The notes under the pieces are model-generated. The model saw only the letters and a list, made by a program, of their open reading frames with translations. It made no database searches and had not been told where the DNA came from. From Nitrosomonas sp. (GTDB taxonomy: Bacteria; Pseudomonadota; Gammaproteobacteria; Burkholderiales; Nitrosomonadaceae): DNA of 64,000 nucleotides. Positions 37,595-46,682 of the stretch are shown piece by piece; position 1 is the stretch's first letter, and every line of letters begins with the position of its first letter. A program made the position numbers and the translations under genes. The stretch is from assembly GCA_024281825.1 (NCBI GenBank), contig JAMWZY010000002.1:248001-312000 (forward strand), in the 5' to 3' direction.

Positions 37595-38776
37595 TTACCC
37601 CCCTGCCCCAAAAATCATACGACGAGAAACAAATCTTTTCAGAGGTGAGACACAATCTAAAGCACTTAAACCAAGTCCACAGGCAGATTTTAACAATGCA
37701 TGCTCGTTGGAAAAGAGTTTAATAAGCATATCTGTAAAAATCATACCTCCATAGCTATCGATCTTTCTCTTTTCACTATATTTCGTTAACATAGCAGATG
37801 TACCGACTTTATTGATCGTATTGTTCATAATCGATACTTCTCTTGATAATTCATAGGCATCACGCAATCCCAAGTTAAATCCTTGCCCTGCAACTGGATG
37901 TAATGTTTGAGCAGCATTACCTATCAGAACTATTCTTTGCGCTGTAATCGAGGAAGCATATTTTAACATGAGCGGAAAAGCAGATCTCTCTCCCGTTGCA
38001 ACAAACTGACCTAGCCTACCCCCAAAATGATGATGCAAACACTTAAGGAAGGTTATATCATCAAACTCACAAATTTCTTTAGCCATTGAAGACGGCGCTG
38101 TCCAAACCAAAGCAAAATCCTCCTTATTAGGTAATAATGCTATCGGTCCATCAGAAGTAAATCGCTCATACGCAACACCAGCTTGCTTTTTCTCGGCCTC
38201 GATATTAGCTATGACTGCCCATTGTTGATAATCGTGAGTTTTATACACGATATCTGGAATAAATTGCGTCAACTTACCACCATCAGCTAGTACCAGCATT
38301 TGTGCATCGACTCTTACTTCCTTACTTTGATAGTCAAAATATACCGTACCAAAATTATCAGAAGTTTCTAATTGGGTTACCGTGGCTCCCGCAATATAAT
38401 CAATATTATCTGTAGTTTTTTCCACCAACTCTTGATACATGGAACGATACAAATCGAAATAGCTGACCACATATCCCAATACCGGAACATTGGCATCTTC
38501 CGGCGTAATCAATGTTTGACCTAGGCTGCTCCTGTTAGAGATATGAATGGATGTAATAGGTGTTTTTTGATTTAATCGATCCCAAACTCCTAACCGCCGT
38601 AATATCAATTGACTACCATACGATAATGCTAAAGGCCTAGGATCCCCAACTTCTTCGGGTATACCGCGAGCCTCCAATAACAATACCGAAGTATTTGTAT
38701 TGTGCAAGGCTATTGCTAACGCCATACCAACAGGACCGCCTCCAATAATGACAATGTCGTAATGATCGTTAGTCAT
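37595..38776 (-). CDS. UbiH/UbiF/COQ6-family FAD-dependent hydroxylase
   Basis: A 393-residue flavoprotein monooxygenase likely acting in ubiquinone ring hydroxylation. The N-terminal FAD fold is YDIVIIGGGPVGMALAIAL. The DPRPLALSYGSQLILRRLGVW motif is typical of the UbiH/VisC family, and RIVLIGNAAQTLHPVAGQGFNLGLRDAYEL is the ribose-binding and family motif. Which ring position it hydroxylates cannot be told. It is separated from dusB by 170 bp including the palindrome. Confidence 0.88.
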   Translation of the reverse strand: MTNDHYDIVIIGGGPVGMALAIALHNTNTSVLLLEARGIPEEVGDPRPLALSYGSQLILRRLGVWDRLNQKTPITSIHISNRSSLGQTLITPEDANVPVLGYVVSYFDLYRSMYQELVEKTTDNIDYIAGATVTQLETSDNFGTVYFDYQSKEVRVDAQMLVLADGGKLTQFIPDIVYKTHDYQQWAVIANIEAEKKQAGVAYERFTSDGPIALLPNKEDFALVWTAPSSMAKEICEFDDITFLKCLHHHFGGRLGQFVATGERSAFPLMLKYASSITAQRIVLIGNAAQTLHPVAGQGFNLGLRDAYELSREVSIMNNTINKVGTSAMLTKYSEKRKIDSYGGMIFTDMLIKLFSNEHALLKSACGLGLSALDCVSPLKRFVSRRMIFGAGG

Positions 38777-38957
38777 TTCAATTGATTGATAACCGATTAT
38801 GAAATTGAGATAAAAATTAAACTCAAGAAATTTGTATTGTTTGAACTGGCACCATTATAGACTAACATGCACGGTATAAAGTAATTAACAAACGGTAAGA
38901 TGATCGCACGAGAAACCAATGGCATAATTCGTTTTTTTAATTTATTACTATCAATAT

Positions 38958-39719
38958 ATGAATAATAGTAAGGTAAAATTTCTAACACTTAAATTGGCGA
39001 AATTTACATTGCCATTGCTTTTAGTAAACTCCAGTTTTGCAACCGCACTAACTGACAGCGAGCTTGTAAATGCGGCGAATAAAGGCAACATTCGATTGGT
39101 AAAGCAAATCCTTGACGAAAAACAAATTCAGCTAGAAGAACTCAACACAGCATTTTTAGCTTCGGTAAAAAAAGGGCATACAGAAATAGTTGAGCGCTTT
39201 TTACAAGGAGGAGTGAATGTCAGTAGCAAAAATGACGATGACTATACGCCGCTCATGCAAGCCGCACATGATGGCCGTAATGAAATCGTGAGGCTTTTGT
39301 TGAAAACAGGCGCAGATGTAAATGCTGTAAATGATGAAAAGGACACCGCTTTAATTTTGGCTGCAGGCAAAAATCGGAAACAGGCAGTCGAATTGTTATT
39401 GGCTGCGCATGCTAATGTAAATTCCAAAAGAATCAATGGTATGACAGCATTATTACTAGCTGCACAAGAAGGACATCAACAAATCATTCAAATACTGCTA
39501 GATGCGAATGCCGAAAAAGACTATCAATTGGAAAACGGTGCTACTGCATTGATGATTGCAGCACAACACGGTCATTTACGAACTGTATATACCCTTATTG
39601 CAGCAAAAGTGAATTTAAACTTAAAAACCAGTAACGGGATGACTGCATTAATGCTAGCTGAGCGATACCGATTTAGTGAAGTAGCGGAGATATTGAGAAA
39701 ATCTGGCGCCATAAAATAA
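38958..39719 (+). CDS. Periplasmic ankyrin-repeat protein
   Basis: 253 residues with an N-terminal signal peptide (KFTLPLLLVNSSFATA, cut near residue 30) and about six ankyrin repeats (DDDYTPLMQAAHDGRNEIVRLLLKTGADVNAVND, GMTALLLAAQEGHQQIIQILLDANAEKD and similar). Ankyrin repeats bind proteins; a periplasmic role is unusual but known. The next gene on the same strand, about 100 bp on, encodes a Sel1-repeat lipoprotein, also an interaction-repeat envelope protein. Confidence 0.85.
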   Translation: MNNSKVKFLTLKLAKFTLPLLLVNSSFATALTDSELVNAANKGNIRLVKQILDEKQIQLEELNTAFLASVKKGHTEIVERFLQGGVNVSSKNDDDYTPLMQAAHDGRNEIVRLLLKTGADVNAVNDEKDTALILAAGKNRKQAVELLLAAHANVNSKRINGMTALLLAAQEGHQQIIQILLDANAEKDYQLENGATALMIAAQHGHLRTVYTLIAAKVNLNLKTSNGMTALMLAERYRFSEVAEILRKSGAIK

Positions 39720-39822
39720 ATCCACGATCATATCAATAGAAACGCGCTCATCAAATAGCGCATATTAACTCGACTCAGTTCCGCGCTATAAATCACTTTT
39801 TTATTTAATTAGGAAAATAATT

Positions 39823-40497
39823 ATGAAAACAGTATCTTGTATTTTTTTTGTTGTAACTATTAGCTTGATTGTTGGTTGCGACAATAATTCCGTGACCGAT
39901 AAATCCGACACTCAGACCAAAGCAACTGTTTCGGATGAAATCACGCATTTAGGAGAGATCCCTTCTTCACTTTCAGAAGGCTTATCGGATGAAGAAAAAA
40001 GTGAATTAAAGAAACAAATCTTCCCACAAGAATTAGATAATGATTCTGAAGCAGCTGAAAAAAAATTTAAGGCACTAGTAGAAAATGCAAAAGCAGGGAA
40101 TGCAGAAGCACAAAACAATCTAGGTGTAATGTACTATACCGGCGAAGCCATCTCAAAAAGCCCCTCAGGAAAAATTCTCGATAATGATCCAGAACTCGCA
40201 GCTGGATGGTTTTATCGTGCAGCAGAACAAGGATATGCCGACGCTCAATTCAATTTAGGATTGATGTATGTAAACGGGGAAGGCGTTGAAAAAGATATGA
40301 ATCGAGCGGTTGAATTATTTAAAAAAGCAGCCGAACAAGGCCATGTAGATGCACAAAATAATTTGGGTGCAATGTATTTTACTGGGGAGGGTATCAGTAG
40401 AGATGAAAAAGAAGCCATCAAATGGTTTGAGAAAGCAGCATCACAAGGCAATTCGGATGCCCAAGCTAATCTTGATGCAATCAAAGCAAACCAATAA
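39823..40497 (+). CDS. Sel1-repeat lipoprotein
   Basis: 224 residues. The signal peptide ends in the lipobox L-I-V-G-C (VGCDNNS). The acidic linker (residues 25-75) is followed by about three Sel1-like repeats: AEAQNNLGVMYYTGEA, ADAQFNLGLMYVNGEGVEKDMNRAVELFKKAAEQG and VDAQNNLGAMYFTGEGISRDEKEAIKWFEKAASQG. Likely an outer-membrane or periplasm-anchored interaction protein. Shine-Dalgarno is weak (AGGA 12 bp upstream). Confidence 0.85.
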   Translation: MKTVSCIFFVVTISLIVGCDNNSVTDKSDTQTKATVSDEITHLGEIPSSLSEGLSDEEKSELKKQIFPQELDNDSEAAEKKFKALVENAKAGNAEAQNNLGVMYYTGEAISKSPSGKILDNDPELAAGWFYRAAEQGYADAQFNLGLMYVNGEGVEKDMNRAVELFKKAAEQGHVDAQNNLGAMYFTGEGISRDEKEAIKWFEKAASQGNSDAQANLDAIKANQ

Positions 40498-40635
40498 CAC
40501 TCATTCTAAAGTTATTACTAATAAAATTAGCTAATTCCAAACGCTATGGCTTTTGCAACACTCTATTTAAATAATAACAAGCTGCTAAAAAACTAAAAAA
40601 GAGTCTTGCAAAGCCCTCATTCATAAACAATGAAC

Positions 40636-42027
40636 TCAATACGCGTTATCCTTACGAACAACAGTCCAAATTGTTCGAATAATAATCCAAAAATCAAGCC
40701 AAATTGACCAATTCTTCAGATAATACAAGTCATGTTCAATACGAGCCTTCATTTTCTCTAAAACCTCAGTTTCTCCACGCCAGCCATTGACTTGCGCCCA
40801 ACCCGTGATTCCCGGTTTCGCTTTGTGACGTAACATATAACCTTTAATTAGCTTTCGATACAACTCGTTATGTGCAACCGCATGAGGGCGTGGACCGACA
40901 ATACTCATACGCCCTTGTAGCACATTGATAAATTGTGGCAATTCATCTAACGAAGTACGGCGCAAAAAACCACCAATCTTTGTAAAACGTTGATCATCTT
41001 TCGTTGCTTGTGTCACATTAGAACCATCTTCAGCAACAGTCATCGAACGAAATTTATACACAATAATTTCTTCACCATTTAAACCATAGCGTCGCTGCCT
41101 GAAAATAATCGGACCAGGTGAAGTCAATTTCACCGCAATTGCAATGCCCAGCATTAGCGGTAATAAAAGGATCAAAATAATGATCGAAAGAATGAAGTCA
41201 CTGGTATTCTTCACTACCCCATCAACACCAACGAACGGTGATTCATTCATGGATACAACCGGAGCATCCCCAAAATAATCAAATCGAGCTTGCATTAAAT
41301 CGAAAACATAAATATCGGGAAGAAAATACACAGAAGCTGTGGTATCAGGAATTTCGTCCATCAATTTCTGAATGCGCGGCTGTGAAGACATCGGCAAGCT
41401 GATGAATACCATCTCAATATTATATTTATGAATATAAGCAATCACATCGCCGAGACTGCCCAAGTGTCGACCAAAACAGTTATCAGGCGAATCGATAATA
41501 CGTGAGTTATCACGCTCATCGAAATAACCGTGATAACTAATCAATAAAAAAGGTATTTCTTCGATATGTTTAATGAAATCAAGGCTTGTCTCATTGGCAC
41601 CTATAACGATTGCTGAGCGAAGATGGTCTTTCGCGTAGAGCCACGAAATGATACTGCGCCCGATGACATGACTAATAATGAGTGTAATAGGCGTCACAAC
41701 AAACCAAGTAAGCAGTACTTGATGAGAAAATTGATCGTGAAATTTAGTTGCATACCCCAGAAAGGTAATAATCACTACGATCATCATCCATCCAATTAAA
41801 GTATCGCGCACATAAGCAAGTAATCTGCCTTTACGCCAATTTCGATAAACCAGGGTACGTTCGTATATATAAGACGAAATAAAAAATGTGATAATCACCA
41901 ACACAAGGTAATAACTCGTAAAATCTTCATCATAGAGCCATGTTGTTAGTATCAACATACCCCATATAATAAAAGGGTCAAGCAGGTGCTTGAAAAAAGC
42001 TACTATCGGTAAATCGTTACTTGTCAT
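40636..42027 (-). CDS. Undecaprenyl-phosphate sugar-1-phosphate transferase (WcaJ-type)
   Basis: A 463-residue membrane enzyme that transfers a sugar phosphate (usually glucose) to undecaprenyl phosphate to begin exopolysaccharide synthesis. Four N-terminal membrane segments (roughly residues 10-125), a CoA-binding-like cytoplasmic part, a fifth membrane segment (FILSIIILILLLPLMLGIAIAV) and the C-terminal bacterial sugar-transferase domain (FRSMTVAEDGSNVTQ, TSLDELPQFINVLQGRMSIVGPRP, KPGITGWAQVNGWRGET) match TIGR03023/TIGR03025. Its start overlaps the beta-barrel gene stop by 4 bp. Confidence 0.93.
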   Translation of the reverse strand: MTSNDLPIVAFFKHLLDPFIIWGMLILTTWLYDEDFTSYYLVLVIITFFISSYIYERTLVYRNWRKGRLLAYVRDTLIGWMMIVVIITFLGYATKFHDQFSHQVLLTWFVVTPITLIISHVIGRSIISWLYAKDHLRSAIVIGANETSLDFIKHIEEIPFLLISYHGYFDERDNSRIIDSPDNCFGRHLGSLGDVIAYIHKYNIEMVFISLPMSSQPRIQKLMDEIPDTTASVYFLPDIYVFDLMQARFDYFGDAPVVSMNESPFVGVDGVVKNTSDFILSIIILILLLPLMLGIAIAVKLTSPGPIIFRQRRYGLNGEEIIVYKFRSMTVAEDGSNVTQATKDDQRFTKIGGFLRRTSLDELPQFINVLQGRMSIVGPRPHAVAHNELYRKLIKGYMLRHKAKPGITGWAQVNGWRGETEVLEKMKARIEHDLYYLKNWSIWLDFWIIIRTIWTVVRKDNAY

Positions 42028-43340
42028 CGTTTTCCATACACATACTGCAAATTAGCGGTCACACCATTTGCGTTAAAGCCACCCGCTGTAGCATCAGTAC
42101 TTAAATCAGAGTGAAAAATAGAAGTACTTAATAACAAGCTAGGGTGAGGCATATAAATCGCTCTTAAGGTTGCATTACGAAAGGTATTTTTTCTACCAAC
42201 AAGCTGCGCATTGTCAAAAAACGCTGTAAATCGATCAAAGTTCCTTTTTTCGTAAGAGAAATCTCCTTCAAACCGAATTCTCTCCGTAATCTGCCAATAA
42301 GGCTGCACACTAACACCCGTGTTCAAGCTAAAGTTTGCGGTTAGGTTATTCATGGAAGAAGTCACACGCCAACCGTTAATGCTTAACCCTAGTTTTTCTG
42401 TCACTTGCCAAGTATAAGTACCACGTGCATTAAATCCATCAAAATTACGTGCCGTAACATCTTTATTTAAACGCTCGATCCAACCGCCTGTTACCAAGAA
42501 CCGAGATTTCTCGGTAATGGCCCAGTTCACCTTCCCCATCACTTCTTTTTGATCAAAATCACTACTTAATGGAAGTCCGGTATTGGGATCAATGCTAGCC
42601 GCCCTGGAAAAATCTCCCATGATGTACCGGAAAAGCACGCCAATGGTATTTTTACCTGGCGTAACATAATCGATTCCACCTTCAAATCGATCTTCGGTAC
42701 GCGCTAGATTGGCTGCTCGTTGAGATTTACCTACATCCAAATCATAGCGCAGATATTCACCATTTAAACGCCATCGCGGATGGATGGTCCATGCACCATT
42801 AGCAAATTGCGTTTGTTCAGTGCGCAAAATTTTTGTACCTGGTTGAAATAAAAATGGCATCAATGACTCGTTGTAAGTCACCCCCACATTGCCTTCCAAT
42901 CTTTTACCAACCACCCAATTCCAATTACCAGCGGCATTTTTGAAATCGTTACTCATATCGCTAAATCTTTCGAATTTGTTATAAGCCCAATTCAAATCAC
43001 CCGTGAATCGTTGGCGACTGATTACTTTATTGAGGAGAACCCCCCCTGTAAAACGATTGGAGATATCGGAAAAATTACCTTTTAGAGCTTCATCTTTTAT
43101 TTGAGAGTCAGGCAAAGTACTTGGATTTGCCTTTGATCCATCGCGAGTTCTCATCATGTTGTCATCATAGACAAACATATAGTTAAAATAAGGCTGAATG
43201 AGTTTACTAGAAGCCGATGGTTGTAGGAACTTATTAGGATCCATTGCAACAGCACTTGAAATGACAAACATCGATAATAGTGCTATTGGAACACACAATC
43301 GCAACAGATATGAAAGCATACTGCAGAACCCATTAGACAT
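42024..43340 (-). CDS. Exopolysaccharide-associated outer-membrane beta-barrel protein (EpsL-like)
   Basis: About 440 residues: a signal peptide (LRLCVPIALLSMFVISSAVA) followed by many short amphipathic strands alternating aromatic and charged residues (WRLNGEYLRYDLDVGKSQRA, GLSINGWRVTSSMN, FEGDFSYEKRNFDRFTAFF), ending in a terminal strand, YVYGKR. The pattern and position next to the WcaJ-type transferase resemble EpsL-type proteins of betaproteobacterial EPS clusters, but identity is not proven. The start is uncertain; ATGs at 43340 and 43319 both suit the signal peptide, and the open frame reaches 43430. Its stop overlaps the next gene (ATGA). Confidence 0.75.
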   Translation of the reverse strand: MSNGFCSMLSYLLRLCVPIALLSMFVISSAVAMDPNKFLQPSASSKLIQPYFNYMFVYDDNMMRTRDGSKANPSTLPDSQIKDEALKGNFSDISNRFTGGVLLNKVISRQRFTGDLNWAYNKFERFSDMSNDFKNAAGNWNWVVGKRLEGNVGVTYNESLMPFLFQPGTKILRTEQTQFANGAWTIHPRWRLNGEYLRYDLDVGKSQRAANLARTEDRFEGGIDYVTPGKNTIGVLFRYIMGDFSRAASIDPNTGLPLSSDFDQKEVMGKVNWAITEKSRFLVTGGWIERLNKDVTARNFDGFNARGTYTWQVTEKLGLSINGWRVTSSMNNLTANFSLNTGVSVQPYWQITERIRFEGDFSYEKRNFDRFTAFFDNAQLVGRKNTFRNATLRAIYMPHPSLLLSTSIFHSDLSTDATAGGFNANGVTANLQYVYGKR

Positions 43341-43733
43341 ATATTTTGAGGTATATAAAAAAACGATTTGGAACTTCACTTTCCTGCCTTTCTTTTTAAA
43401 TCTACGAATCTTTTCAACGCTAAACATCATTTCTTATAACACTCTTGCACTCAGCATATTCTCATAAAATTATTGTAAACAATATTTTTTCTAAATGTTT
43501 TCAGAAAAATCACTTAAATCGTTTGTTATTTTTACCAATCAAAAATTATTATTATTGATTAGCAAGAAAAATATCTCCCAATCTTCATAACTAAGAAACT
43601 GTAAAACAAGGCATGGAATAGCAATTTACAGTCGATCATTCTCTATATTCGGAGGTTCGTATAAAAACTTGCATTTCCTAGAAAATAAATTATAATGATA
43701 ATCATTCTCATTAACAAGTATGATTACTATATT
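43341..43733. other. Divergent control region between EPS genes and hemP
   Basis: An AT-rich spacer of about 390 bp between the beta-barrel gene (minus) and hemP (plus). It holds the Fur box and poly-T/A tracts; no gene or RNA could be supported apart from the Fur site. Short open frames here lack homology and Shine-Dalgarno sites. Confidence 0.6.
43691..43709 (+). promoter_or_regulatory. Fur box upstream of hemP
   Basis: A 19-bp site matching the Fur consensus GATAATGATAATCATTATC at 17 of 19 positions. It lies 25 bp before the hemP ATG, overlapping the expected promoter, so Fur-iron would block transcription. Its position inside the longer open frame shows that frame is not translated from 43695. 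Confidence 0.85.
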
Positions 43734-43928
43734 ATGAATAAAATACATACCCCCCAACTTATTGACATAGATTCTAATTTTTATTCAAAAGGTTCAACAG
43801 AGAGCATCCAAAAAACTCTGGATAGCGAGTGGTTATTTAAAAATGGTGACATCGTGTTGATATCGCATAAAGGAGAGCAGTATTCATTGCGATGCACGCG
43901 TAATGGCAAGCTACTTTTGAACAAATAG
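43734..43928 (+). CDS. hemP: Hemin uptake protein HemP
   Basis: A 64-residue protein of the HemP family, small iron-regulated proteins found beside heme and iron uptake genes. The conserved C-terminal motif is visible: VLISHKGEQYSLRCTRNGKLLLNK. The frame is open from 43695, but that ATG sits inside the Fur box; the ATG at 43734 is 25 bp after it, so this start is preferred. Bacterioferritin follows. Confidence 0.85.
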   Translation: MNKIHTPQLIDIDSNFYSKGSTESIQKTLDSEWLFKNGDIVLISHKGEQYSLRCTRNGKLLLNK

Positions 43929-44121
43929 TACGTGGATTTAAAGTGGTAATCAGGTATATTAACATTGTGAACGAATCCATGAGTAGCATGGTAATTTTTA
44001 TTAACTTTTTCGAAATGATGAATAACCATTACACTATTCAAACCTCAACACAATCTTCATCATGCATTTTGATGTTTACATACCCGTGCTTTTACCCTTT
44101 TACCTGTATTAGGAGACAACC

Positions 44122-44586
44122 ATGAAAGGTAACATAGAGATTATCCGTCACTTAAACCAGCAACTACTGCATGAATTAACCGCTATTAATCAATATTTTC
44201 TACATGCTCGTATGTATAAAAACTGGGGGTTTCATAGTCTTGGCAAACATGAATTCGAAGAATCCTGCGAAGAAATGAAACATGCAGATGAATTAATTGA
44301 GCGGATTCTTTTTTTGGAAGGCTTACCCAATTTACAAGATCTAGGAAAATTAATGATCGGCGAAAATGCACAAGAATGCATTGCTTGCGATCTAAAACTT
44401 GAAATCAGCGCAAGAGAATCATTATTAAAAGCCATTGCAGCTTGTGAAACCGCAAACGATTTTATTTCTCGTGAATTATTTAAACATATACTTGAAGATA
44501 CTGAAGAACACATCGATTGGTTAGAAACACAGCTCGATGTCATGCAAAAAGTCGGCATTCAAAATTGGTTGCAAAGCCAGATGTAA
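44122..44586 (+). CDS. bfr: Bacterioferritin
   Basis: A 154-residue heme-binding iron-storage protein that oxidises Fe(II) and stores it in a 24-mer shell. Seen: Glu18, Glu51, Met52 (heme axial ligand), His54, Glu94 and His130 at the E. coli Bfr positions. The fifth acid ligand Glu127 is replaced by Thr (DTEEH versus xEExH), so one ferroxidase iron site is altered. A strong AGGAG precedes the ATG and an intrinsic terminator follows. It is downstream of the Fur-boxed hemP but 190 bp away, so it probably has its own promoter. Confidence 0.95.
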   Translation: MKGNIEIIRHLNQQLLHELTAINQYFLHARMYKNWGFHSLGKHEFEESCEEMKHADELIERILFLEGLPNLQDLGKLMIGENAQECIACDLKLEISARESLLKAIAACETANDFISRELFKHILEDTEEHIDWLETQLDVMQKVGIQNWLQSQM

Positions 44587-44599
44587 ATTTTTTCCAACA

Positions 44600-44633
44600 C
44601 TGCTGGAGTTCTCTTCCTTCTCCAGCAGTTTAT
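44600..44633 (+). terminator. Rho-independent terminator after bfr
   Basis: A perfect 9-bp stem (CTGCTGGAG / CTCCAGCAG) with an 11-nt loop, followed by TTTATT. It starts 14 bp after the bfr stop and separates bfr from the DUF2325/bufferin genes. Confidence 0.92.
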
Positions 44634-44710
44634 TGAGCCAGCCAGCCTAATCCTCCCAGGTCAGCAAGCGATTTTTTTACTCATGAAATAAAATTTCAGG
44701 AGGCTTGATC

Positions 44711-45418
44711 ATGAGAACCTTAAAAAACCCTGTGTTAGCAATCAGTAATGTATTTCAATCGATTACTACTAATCGACCTTCTGCATTCATCGATACTTTT
44801 TTAGTGTCTTGCCTTCAGAATCTCGAACTCCGTGCGTCACAAACCATAAAATTTTTGCTCTCCTATCAAAAATTAAATATTTCAAGTAAGTATCTCAGTC
44901 AGGATGATCCTGAAAAGCTGCTGTTCAAAAATACGCAACATAAAAAATCCACTCGAAATTCATTGCAATTAAAATCACAACCTAGACTGATCAAAACTTT
45001 GCCGGCAGAAAAATACAACATCATCAGACCAGTTAGCGCTCAGGATGAACATAATCTGTCAGGGCAATCTGTTTTATGTATTGGTGGCCGCATAAGCCTC
45101 TATACAGAATATGAACAATTTACTCATAAAATGGGAGCTCATTTTATGTCCTTTCACGGCGCACCGGATGACATACCTATTGAACGGCTACTACAGCTTT
45201 TGGAAAAAACAGATATGATTGTATGCCCGATTGACTGCATCAATCACCAAGTGTTCATTATTGTCAAATGCTATTGTCAGCTCTCTGAAAAACCTTGCGT
45301 TTTACTAGACAAATCGACATTGACTGCCTTTCAACAAGGGATTCACACATTGGCAAACTGGGCAAGCGGATTTTCCGATCTAACACAGAAAAAAATGAAA
45401 CACATCATTAGATTTTAA
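44711..45418 (+). CDS. DUF2325-family protein, first gene of the bufferin run
   Basis: 235 residues. A strong AGGAGG 7 bp before the ATG at 44711 fixes the start (a TTG at 44705 is less likely). The C-terminal third matches DUF2325: VLCIGGRISLYTEYEQFTHKMGAHFMSFHGAPDDIPIERLLQLLEKTDMIVCPIDCINHQVFIIVKCYCQ, with a Rossmann-like GG turn and three Cys (CPIDC, CYC) that could bind metal or respond to redox. The N-terminal 100 residues are basic and helical. Function is unknown. It is separated from bfr by a terminator and lies only 44 bp before the bufferin precursor, suggesting co-transcription. Confidence 0.8.
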   Translation: MRTLKNPVLAISNVFQSITTNRPSAFIDTFLVSCLQNLELRASQTIKFLLSYQKLNISSKYLSQDDPEKLLFKNTQHKKSTRNSLQLKSQPRLIKTLPAEKYNIIRPVSAQDEHNLSGQSVLCIGGRISLYTEYEQFTHKMGAHFMSFHGAPDDIPIERLLQLLEKTDMIVCPIDCINHQVFIIVKCYCQLSEKPCVLLDKSTLTAFQQGIHTLANWASGFSDLTQKKMKHIIRF

Positions 45419-45462
45419 CGTTATGATTTGGAGTTTCAATCTTAATTCTCAAAGGAAAATTT

Positions 45463-45801
45463 ATGTCTAAAAAAACGACAAAATCAGTTTCAATTGTATT
45501 AGGTACTGCTTTTGTTTCCACTCTGGCGATAAGCAATCTGTCAGCCAATACAGAAACGAATAATGCGAACCCTTTTGCAATGAAAGAGCTATCGGGTGGT
45601 TATATGCAATTAGCCCAAGCCGATGCCGCTGATAAATCCAAGCACGAAGATAAAAAACCGGCTCAGGAAGGTAAATGCGGTGAAGGAAAATGTGGCAACA
45701 AAGATGAAATGAAAAAGAATATGGAAGGTAAGTGTGGCGATAAGAAATCCGAAAAAGAAGGTAAATGCGGTGAAGGAAAATGCGGAAGCAATAAGAAATA
45801 A
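45463..45801 (+). CDS. bufA2: Bufferin-type RiPP precursor (HvfA/BufA2-like)
   Basis: 112 residues. An N-terminal signal peptide (ending LAISNLSA, about residue 28) precedes a Lys/Asp-rich spacer and a C-terminal region with five EGKCG motifs at residues 69-73, 74-78, 88-92, 99-103 and 104-108 (Cys72, 77, 91, 102, 107). In HvfA and bufferins an MNIO enzyme converts the Cys of such motifs to thio-oxazole/oxazolone-type groups that bind copper. The protein has no other Cys, so every Cys is a candidate core residue. A 26-bp coding repeat (45667-45692 and 45757-45782) underlies two of the motif pairs. The Shine-Dalgarno is AAAGGAAAA. hvfB and hvfC follow directly. Confidence 0.92.
   Translation: MSKKTTKSVSIVLGTAFVSTLAISNLSANTETNNANPFAMKELSGGYMQLAQADAADKSKHEDKKPAQEGKCGEGKCGNKDEMKKNMEGKCGDKKSEKEGKCGEGKCGSNKK
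45667..45782 (+). repeat. 26-bp direct repeat inside the bufferin core
   Basis: The 26-bp stretches 45667-45692 and 45757-45782 are identical and each encodes the double [10 protein letters not shown] motif. The single motif between them (88-92) is more diverged. Confidence 0.9.
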
Positions 45802-45830
45802 TCCAATTACTCAAATCCTTGCGCGATAAT

Positions 45831-46682
45831 ATGAGCTATCCTGTTCATGGTGCAGGGCTAGGACTACGGCGAGCGTTTATACGCTCGCTTTCGGATCATT
45901 CAACTGATAGCGTTAATTTCTGGGAAATTGCACCCGAGAACTGGGTAGGTGTGGGCGGTTATTTTGGCAAAAAACTTCACGAACTGACGGAAAAACACCC
46001 CTTCATTTGCCACGGCCTGTCACTCTCGATCGGCGGCCCTACTCCGCTCGATCAAGCATTTTTGCAGAAACTAAAGAAATTCCTGCATGAACACAATATT
46101 CTCTATTACAGCGAGCATCTGAGTTATTGCAGTGATGATGGTCATCTGTATGATTTGATGCCAATTCCATTCACCGAACAAGCGGTTCACTATGTTGCGA
46201 ATCGAATCAAGCAAGTACAAGAACAGTTAGAACAACGTATCGCAATCGAAAACGTCTCGTATTACGCCGCGCCGGGTCAAGAAATGGAAGAAATCGATTT
46301 TCTGAATGCGGTATTGCAAGAAGCCGATTGCGATCTGTTACTGGATGTCAATAATATCTATGTTAACAGTGTCAACCACGGTTATGACGCTCATACTTTT
46401 CTACAACGACTGCCTGCCGAACGTATTGCCTATATCCATATCGCCGGACATTACAATGAAGCCAAAGATCTGATAATTGACACACATGGCGCCAATGTAG
46501 TAGAACCAGTGTGGCAATTATTGAACAGTGCTTATCAACATTTTGGAATCATTCCGACCTTATTGGAGCGAGATTTCAACATACCATCGCTGCCAGAATT
46601 ATTGGGAGAAGTTGCTAGCATTCAAGCTATGCAAGCTAAATGGCAAGAAGAAAATCGTGAATATCATAAACGACGAGACTGA
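45831..46682 (+). CDS. bufB: MNIO (DUF692) multinuclear iron enzyme, HvfB/BufB
   Basis: A 283-residue TIM-barrel enzyme of the MNIO family that installs metal-binding groups on Cys residues of the precursor using a multi-iron centre and O2. Conserved metal-ligand motifs are visible: [53 protein letters not shown] and LLERDFNIP. The start is the ATG at 45831 (MSYPVHGAG), 29 bp after the precursor; the open frame extends to a TTG at 45819. The end overlaps the next gene by 26 bp. Confidence 0.95.
   Translation: MSYPVHGAGLGLRRAFIRSLSDHSTDSVNFWEIAPENWVGVGGYFGKKLHELTEKHPFICHGLSLSIGGPTPLDQAFLQKLKKFLHEHNILYYSEHLSYCSDDGHLYDLMPIPFTEQAVHYVANRIKQVQEQLEQRIAIENVSYYAAPGQEMEEIDFLNAVLQEADCDLLLDVNNIYVNSVNHGYDAHTFLQRLPAERIAYIHIAGHYNEAKDLIIDTHGANVVEPVWQLLNSAYQHFGIIPTLLERDFNIPSLPELLGEVASIQAMQAKWQEENREYHKRRD

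Noticed and set aside
43695-43733. Upstream start for hemP at 43695
   Set aside because: It falls within the Fur box, and HemP proteins of the expected length begin at the ATG at 43734.
43943-44125. 60-codon open frame between hemP and bfr
   Set aside because: No ribosome site, no recognisable domain, and its end runs into the bfr start; it is most likely part of the bfr leader.
45467-45814. 115-codon frame antisense to the bufferin precursor
   Set aside because: Mirror of the repetitive precursor sequence; the plus frame has the signal peptide, ribosome site and EGKCG motifs.
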